Assembly (NCBI GenBank): GCA_950295325.1
Contig: OX485803.1
Location: forward strand, 18,788,001-18,852,000
DNA length: 64,000 bases
Reading direction: 5' to 3'
From: Polytrichum commune
Taxonomy: Eukaryota; Streptophyta; Polytrichopsida; Polytrichales; Polytrichaceae
This document shows, in pieces, positions 57,458-64,000 of the stretch (its first letter is position 1; the number at the start of each line of letters is the position of its first letter). A program made the position numbers and the translations under genes. The notes beneath the pieces are model-generated. The model was not told where the DNA came from and searched no databases. It saw only the letters and a program-made list of their open reading frames with translations.

Positions 57458-59559
57458 GTACAACATGGGGATGTGGAGTTGGGGTTTCGTGGCACTCAAG
57501 TAAAGTCACCCAATAACAAAAAAAACTGACTGAGCCCATCAAGAGCCTTGGATGGAGCTTAGATTAGGTAGGCACCCTAGAGTTGGCATGTAAGACAATA
57601 CATAGCTATTGTGAAACACTTGCTATTCGTAAGTAGCAAATAAGTGGGTAGGGGCCATGATGTGGCTTTGGGTACTTTAGGTCTATATTCTAACCTCCCA
57701 CGAGTTGGCAGCGAGGCCAAATGTGGCATTGGATTCCACGTAGGTATTTTGATCACTAGCTTAGGTGTCCACTTGTGTAACAAATGGTAAGTCATTATAA
57801 CATCTCATCATTGTCAAATTAAGTCTTGATCATTCAATTGACTATATTGCATGGAAAAATCTTTAACATATTTGAAATATATTTGACAAGAATAAATTAG
57901 ATTATGGTCAATATGAACATTTTGAAATATATCATAATATGTTCTCATTTTTGTATCATGTCAGGATATAGGAATGCGATAAAATGTAGTTGATTCTAAT
58001 TTGATAACATTGTTTAATTTTAATTTATGTATATTCAATCTCATGACATGCAATCATACCATCAAGTATATGGGATAATTCAATATAATGGATCCATCAA
58101 TAAGATCCATCAATAAGATATACTAAAATGTTTCAAACCTTCAGATGATACCTTATATTTGTGTATGTACATCTCAAGGATATACATGTTAATATGTTTA
58201 TGATGTTTTATAAGCAATAATTATTGCAAGAAAAGCCATCTCAATCATTCATGAGAGTAGCAATGATGGTTGATCACATGATATATTAATCACATACATT
58301 CGATAGGGGATCTCACTTGGTAATATGCTACAATATTCAGAGAAAGACATGCAAAATTCGATGACATAGTTGAAGAAAATCAAACACACGTGATTGCTAC
58401 ATTGATATGTGCAATTAGGTTGCCTCCACAAATAGGTTGCCTCCTTAGCCATGCAAATTATCTTAGATCAAAATAAGATCCTCAAAAGATGTAATTTTGT
58501 CTATCAATTTGTATGGCAACCACAATAATAAAAGAATCATATATGTATATTTGGTAAAAAATATTTTAAAATTGGCAACGTCAATGTCATGAAGCAACAT
58601 AATTGCACATGTCAATGTATTTATCACGTTAAATTTTGCATTGATGCCCTTGACTATGCAATGTATATTGTAATTTATTTGTATTGATTATATTTTATAT
58701 GCAGTACACATAATATATATTTGTTTCGCACCTCACTACTGTGTAAGAATTCTTTGTGATTTCCAAACACCAATTCATGATTGTGTCTCATTTTCAACTA
58801 CTCCTAAATTTATCCTTTAACTCAATCAAAGATTTTGGTCAAGAGTTATTTGCTTTGCATAAAATGTTTTCATGTTCAATTAGTTTTTTGTGCACGTGTT
58901 GCAGTTGGCATGGAGGTTTGAACAATGAACTTTTATGTTGGTTAATTGAGGGTCAAACTCATTTTTGCATGCCAAGAAGTGTTAAAACCTTATTGGTATT
59001 TCTAATTTAGACCTAACATAGGAGATGTTTTCAAATTATTTGGTTATGAAAACGTGGAGGTATCATGCAAGTACCAAGCAGGAAACAAAGGAAGATCTTC
59101 TCATTGCATTTGGTCCTACCAATATCATCTCCATCTAATTTCAGGATAAAGATGGGGAAGAATCTCCCTTATATACTATATTCAATGCCAACATGGTGTG
59201 TCTAAAAGCCATCACATATAACATGTGGATAGACAAGCAAAACATTCCTCCCCCCCCCCCACACACACACAACAAGTCAATTTACCCCCATACGAAAGCT
59301 TAAATTGTAATCATAAACCATTAAGGGAATAGCTTAGATGTGTACATTTTGAATATGTGTACCAAGCCATAGTGGATACCCTTGTGATTGTACAAAGAAC
59401 ATCACATCACTCCCCCCTTCCTAGTCCTTTGTTCGCCAAGTATGTACTTGCTAGTGTAAGTGACTCATAATGCACCAAACTCTTTCTATGGGTTCAAATT
59501 ACCGAGTAATGAAAAACAAAGAATTGCAACTTCAACTTTTGTCTCGGATGTCTAGGACA
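57458..59559. other. AT-rich intergenic stretch
   Basis: No gene is recognised. A 14-bp tandem duplication (GATCCATCAATAA type) lies at about 58089-58120 and a C run plus CA repeat at 59250-59271. The open frame at 58756-59010 matches no known family. Confidence 0.4.
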
Positions 59560-62500
59560 CATGCTCCCCCATAACTACCAAAGCAAAATAAAAACAATAA
59601 TGAACGACAAACACGAAGCATGGCCCTTCAATAGTGAAGAACTAAATTTTTTTTTATCTTGAATACTTTGGGTTGCATCAAGAGTTGCGATGATTAAAAT
59701 ACCTTAAAAAATCCAACAAAATACTCACCTCCTCCAAAGTGTCTCTGAATACAAATATAAAAACCACATTAGTAATTGAATTTATAAATTCCAAAAAACA
59801 AATAAAGAAGTTCCTCAACTCACCCAACCAACAAATTTTACCACTCTTGCCTCCTCCAAAGTAGATTAGGAACCCTGAAAATACAAAAATAAGTCATATA
59901 AACATAAAACCTCTAACCTTTGTAAAACTACAAATTTAAAACCCTGAAATAACATTTATGAGTATGAAACATCTAAACTTAGAACATTAAACCTATGTCA
60001 TCTAAATTTATAAATTCCAATATAAAAACAAAATCTACAACCTAGTGGACCTAAACTTAGAAACCATGCACTCACAACAATTTAGTGTAAAACATCAAAA
60101 CCAAAAATAGATACAAAACACATTTAGCAAACCGACATACTTACCGCCAACACCACATGCCTGCCAACACAAAACCCCTAAAACCTCCACCCACTATCAT
60201 ATAATTACCTCAATACAACTCCAAATCTTGCTCACAATCTTGTTTCTAGGCCACATCTACTCCACATAACACACACCAACAACAATACACAACATACATC
60301 CATCTATGTGCCCCTCACTTCAAAATCCCCATGAACTGAAGACACATACACATAGCCCACCTACCCATCACAACATCAATCACCCACTATGAACACCCTT
60401 GATCAATCCAAAAATGTCCACCCAAACCTAGACCCCCTCACCCATATTACTAGATACCTTCCCATCTCTATGAACCTCTGTCAAACCAATTTCTTCCAAC
60501 ACATACCACCACAATGAAAAGAAATTACCAATATATTCCACCAAAAATTTGAAACATGCTTTAACCCTCCAAACTCCTAACAAAAAAAAGTTACACTTTC
60601 CCAAACTCACCAAACAGAGTATCCTTCTATCCAACTACACTTGAATCAAAGTCATATTCGCATTCATAGTTAAACTTGACTCCCCGACCAACTTCGAAAA
60701 TGCACTAAGACTACACTTTCAACCCACATCCCAAACCATGTCAATGCATTTAACAACCACCACCTCGATGTCATTACAACCCCACCCACACACTAGACCT
60801 GGTCAAATCACAATCCCATATGGAGACTCCAAATTATGATTGAATTCACAACAACCTCTTTAAGTATATCAATGGAACCTCACTCCCCCCCCCCCCCCTC
60901 CCCAAAAACACCCATGTGCTAGTAAGGATTCTTGCACCTAAATGAAGACATCCTTATAGTTTGTGCTCAAATTCTACACACCAGTGCCTTAACCCCATCC
61001 AATACGATTACACAACAACCCCGACCCACCACCCCCTTCATCCCAAACCACCTCCAATACATCGAAATACCCCACCTTTGTCACATGGGACATCAACACG
61101 CTATATAATAGCATACCAAGTCTTTAAGCTCCCCAAAAACCCTCACACCCCCCCCCTTCGATTGGATTCTTATAAGAAACCAAAATCCTTACATATAGAA
61201 AATCTATATACCTCAAAAAAATATATATATATGATTTAAGTATGTTTGGATTTGTACGTTGAATTTTGGACAATTCCAACCACCAGTATGGTGTACATTG
61301 CATTGCAAATCTACACACATATGGTGGTTCGCGAACATGGAATACAAACACTCAAACTTGTGATTGCCGTGCTTTTGTTTTTGTTGATGTTGTTTGATGT
61401 TTTTGTCCCCGCAAATGATTTGTCCAAATATACTTAAATGTCAATTAACTCCACAATCACAACCTCGTACATGGAGGGGACACATACATTTACCAAGTAC
61501 CTACAACAATGATAATTAAACTAAACGCCCACTAGAGGGGGAATTATGATCGTCATCCACCGCAAATACCACATGAAATCACAATTAGAACACATCAAAC
61601 TACCAAGTCTAAATTATTTCATACATGCATATTGTGCTCATACACAATAAACCCGCACCATCCCTACTCATCCTTCACACTTATATGCCCGTCCACCCCA
61701 CAAACCTACCCCACGTACCACTAATTCAAATATCCATACAAAGCACCATAAATCGATTCCTAATTTTACAATACCATCCTAGCCGTCAACTTTAACAAAG
61801 GTTTCCCCTCATAGGGCGACAACTAGGCTCCCATAACATTCCCCCGCCCCCACCGACATGCAATGGTCCACCTTCATGAACCAACTACAACTCAACTATA
61901 TTCCCACTACCACATCTTTCACCCAACAAGGCAATGACACCTACAACTCCCATAGCCTCACAGTTGGATTCTATCATTAAAAACAAAACCCCCAACTATG
62001 TATTGGCTATACAAACAAACCTCAACCACTCACATAACTCCAACCATTATCCAATACAACTCAACATCCCCCCCCCCCCACACACTACACTACACTCAAT
62101 CAAATCCACAATATCACCTGCCCTACAACGCACATCCCCCAACCAGTCTCACCAACCAATATCCAACGTTTTAGCAATGTTTTCACCACAAATTACATCT
62201 CATTTGTACACAACTGCAAATCGGCCTAGTGGGACACTTACCACAACATCGGCCCTTCATATGTGAAACCCTAGAATCCATCACCAACACATTGGCCCAT
62301 AGCATAGACCAACATGTACCTGCCCCCTCCTATACCAAACAACAGGATCTCTAGGACAAGGAAAATTGATAACTCACTCCTTCAAAAATCTCTGGCGACA
62401 TCATCTTAACATATACCACTCCACACAAAAAAAAATTATTTGCTTCCACCACATGAACCCCTTAGATCTCAAAACCCCCCTTCCTCCTTCATCATGTCAA

Positions 62501-62700
62501 CACTACCGGCTGCCCACAAAACTCCAACGCCACCACCAAACTCCACACAAAGGATCCAAGACCTCACCACACTCAACAAAGACGCCCGCAAAGAAGCCTA
62601 CAAATTTACTGGGATACAAACAATTTGGTGTAAACAAAGCCATCAAACACTATCAAGACCAACACCTCCTCAACACCAAACCCTGCCTCATAAATAAATA
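59560..62700. other. G-depleted, A+C-rich tract without recognisable genes
   Basis: The plus strand is extremely poor in G over roughly 3 kb; for example bases 60181-60240 contain one G and 62101-62160 contain three. Several C runs of 9-14 bases occur. Translated frames are low-complexity Pro/Thr/His/Asn and match no family. The skew reverses abruptly only in the MITE at 61234-61439. Origin unknown; possibly the non-coding interior of a large transposable element or a satellite-like region. Confidence 0.6.
61234..61439. mobile_element. 206-bp MITE-like element inside the G-poor tract
   Basis: It starts ATTTAAGTATGTTTGGA (61234-61250) and ends with TCCAAATATACTTAAAT (61423-61439), the reverse complement with one mismatch over 17 bp. 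The interior is G+T-rich, opposite to its surroundings, which supports insertion. It follows an (AT)n run. No target duplication is certain. Confidence 0.6.
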
Positions 62701-63461
62701 AATATTTACCACCTCCGAAGCAAGTAACCTATAAAGCCTTTGCTCGAACCCTAGGGGTGGATTATGTATACCATGTACAAACTAGGATGAGTGTAAGAAG
62801 GGTTATTATTTGAGGCATTAGCATACATAGTATACACACGGGAGAGGTCTTAATTTTCTCCAGTGATAACATTTAAAAAAGTTGTCAAAAAATTTAAAGT
62901 AAAGGGAGATGTAAAAAAAGGGCCCTGAATGTTAGAGAAAAAATTAACATTAGGTGTGATGGTTTCATCCAATTCACATTTTCATCCATTGTTGTCAGAT
63001 GGTAATAATCCTTAATAAATATCATGCTCATTGTTGGTAGGATTTGCATGAGGGTTTTAAATATTGACAAATTGAAGGTTATTGGAGCGCTCATGGGCCT
63101 ATTGAGTTTTGATTTCCAAATTAAGGGTAAATTATTGTGTTTTTGTCTTTGTTTGTTTGATGCAATTGTTGGGATACATGCTATGGAGTAAAAAAAAATG
63201 TTCAATGACTCTTTAATTAGAGATTGAAAGTGGATTTTACATGCAATAAAGGTCTATTTCATTCATGATTATATTTGTCTATGTAGTTAATGTATGTACC
63301 ACATTTGATAAACTTAGTATATTACACGAGTCCATTCCCTCATACCGTTATTATGTATACATTTATTTTTCTCTTTAAGCTTCTTGTATATAAGAGTTTT
63401 AATTTTATATTGACGTATGCATGTCATTTAGGTTTCCAATGAAGAGTCCACCCCTTGAGGC
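62701..63461. other. AT-rich stretch, nothing recognised
   Basis: The G-poor character ends at about 62700 and composition becomes ordinary AT-rich. No gene, repeat pair or RNA gene was identified. Confidence 0.4.
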
Positions 63462-64000
63462 TTGACCAATGGTACCGTCCTCACCCATCCCCAAAACATC
63501 ACTCAAGAATTCTTTAACCAAGAAACAACCATATTCAAATGCCAAACACCACTATGCACATTGCCTAGGTCACACCCCATGGATAGTCTAAAGACAAAAT
63601 GCTTGTCTTCAAAATGTTTGTGGTGTGGACCTTCCAAGAAGTGGTGTGGATCTTGCGAAATGTATGCATGTCAGAGGGGACATGGAGAATTTTTGGATAA
63701 TATTCAAATGCTTGAAAAATTGGACCACCCTGGTGTGCCATGTGTTGATGATTATGTGTTATGACATGCAATTTGAAGATGATGCAACACAAACTCTCTT
63801 CTAAGAGATTTTGAATCTAGTCATGGCGGAGAATATAGTGCCACATGTGAAATTCAAGGGTTTCATGGCATACAATGCTATGGGGACGGTGACCCAAATT
63901 TACTAGTAGTGGGTCATGACTACACATGTTTTGTTCATTGGTCTGCGAGTTTGGATAAAGCGACACAAAAGTACATCAAAACATCATTGCAGTAAGAACA
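63462..64000 (+). pseudogene. Broken transposase-like relic, cut by the window end
   Basis: A frame at 63462-63764 encodes a Cys-rich stretch (KCLSSKCLWCGPSKKWCGSC, then EMYACQRGHGEF) that resembles a zinc-binding module. After a stop, 63823-63906 reads MAENIVPHVKFKGFMAYNAM before TAG. In another frame 63879-63992 reads YGDGDPNLLVVG, TCFVHWSASLDKATQKYIK and a stop. The frame switch within one apparent domain points to a decayed gene. The G-F-M-A ... Y-G-x-G-D ... T-C-x-x-H-W order reminds me of plant transposase domains, but I cannot name the superfamily. Confidence 0.4.

Noticed and set aside
1-64000. CRISPR arrays, bacterial-type operons, rRNA or tRNA genes
   Set aside because: No regularly spaced repeats, operon spacing or recognisable RNA gene sequence seen. 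tRNAs were not searched computationally, so a missed one is possible.

Overview
This is nuclear DNA from a land plant. It has spliceosomal GT-AG introns, plant-type gene families and many small DNA-transposon derivatives. The class of plant cannot be fixed from the window. The mean intron of about 0.37 kb in the large gene, and the TE-littered but compact spacing, would suit a non-seed plant such as a bryophyte; that is a weak inference.

Region by region: 1-2750 has no recognisable gene. Positions 3424-41308 hold one very large plus-strand gene. I assembled it by hand as 66 coding exons, all with GT-AG introns and matching phases, giving 13,743 nt and 4580 aa. It is a plant VPS13 bridge-like lipid-transfer protein carrying an N-terminal chorein region, an embedded PH domain, an acidic FFAT-like stretch, a Vps62/DUF946 block, a C2 domain, a dysferlin-like motif, an SHR-BD/VAB region, a VPS13_C/ATG2_C-like region and a second Vps62/DUF946 block at the C-terminus. 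Positions 42305-44147 are a 1.84-kb PIF/Harbinger-like element (TSD TTA) with a nested 343-bp hAT-like MITE (8-bp TSD). Positions 46020-47168 are a single-exon bromodomain-plus-ET (BET/GTE) gene that looks like a retrogene with its own TATA box and AATAAA. Near 48.0-48.2 kb there is a decayed Ty1/copia tail. Positions 50389-53475 (minus strand) are a two-exon J-domain protein with a C-terminal DUF3444. From 54.9 to 57.5 kb lie two related families of terminal-inverted-repeat elements, some nested or tandem. From 59.5 to 62.7 kb lies a strikingly G-poor (A+C-rich) tract interrupted by a 206-bp MITE of opposite composition. The right end (63.46-64.0 kb) carries a broken, probably transposase-derived coding relic.

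The three intact genes do not form a pathway. They act in membrane-contact lipid transport (VPS13), acetyl-lysine reading in transcription (GTE) and Hsp70 co-chaperoning or nuclear regulation (DnaJ/DUF3444). I saw no defence system, CRISPR array or biosynthetic cluster. The most interesting signals are the internal duplication of the Vps62 module in VPS13, its FFAT-like motif, the nested transposons with clean target-site duplications, and the G-depleted tract.
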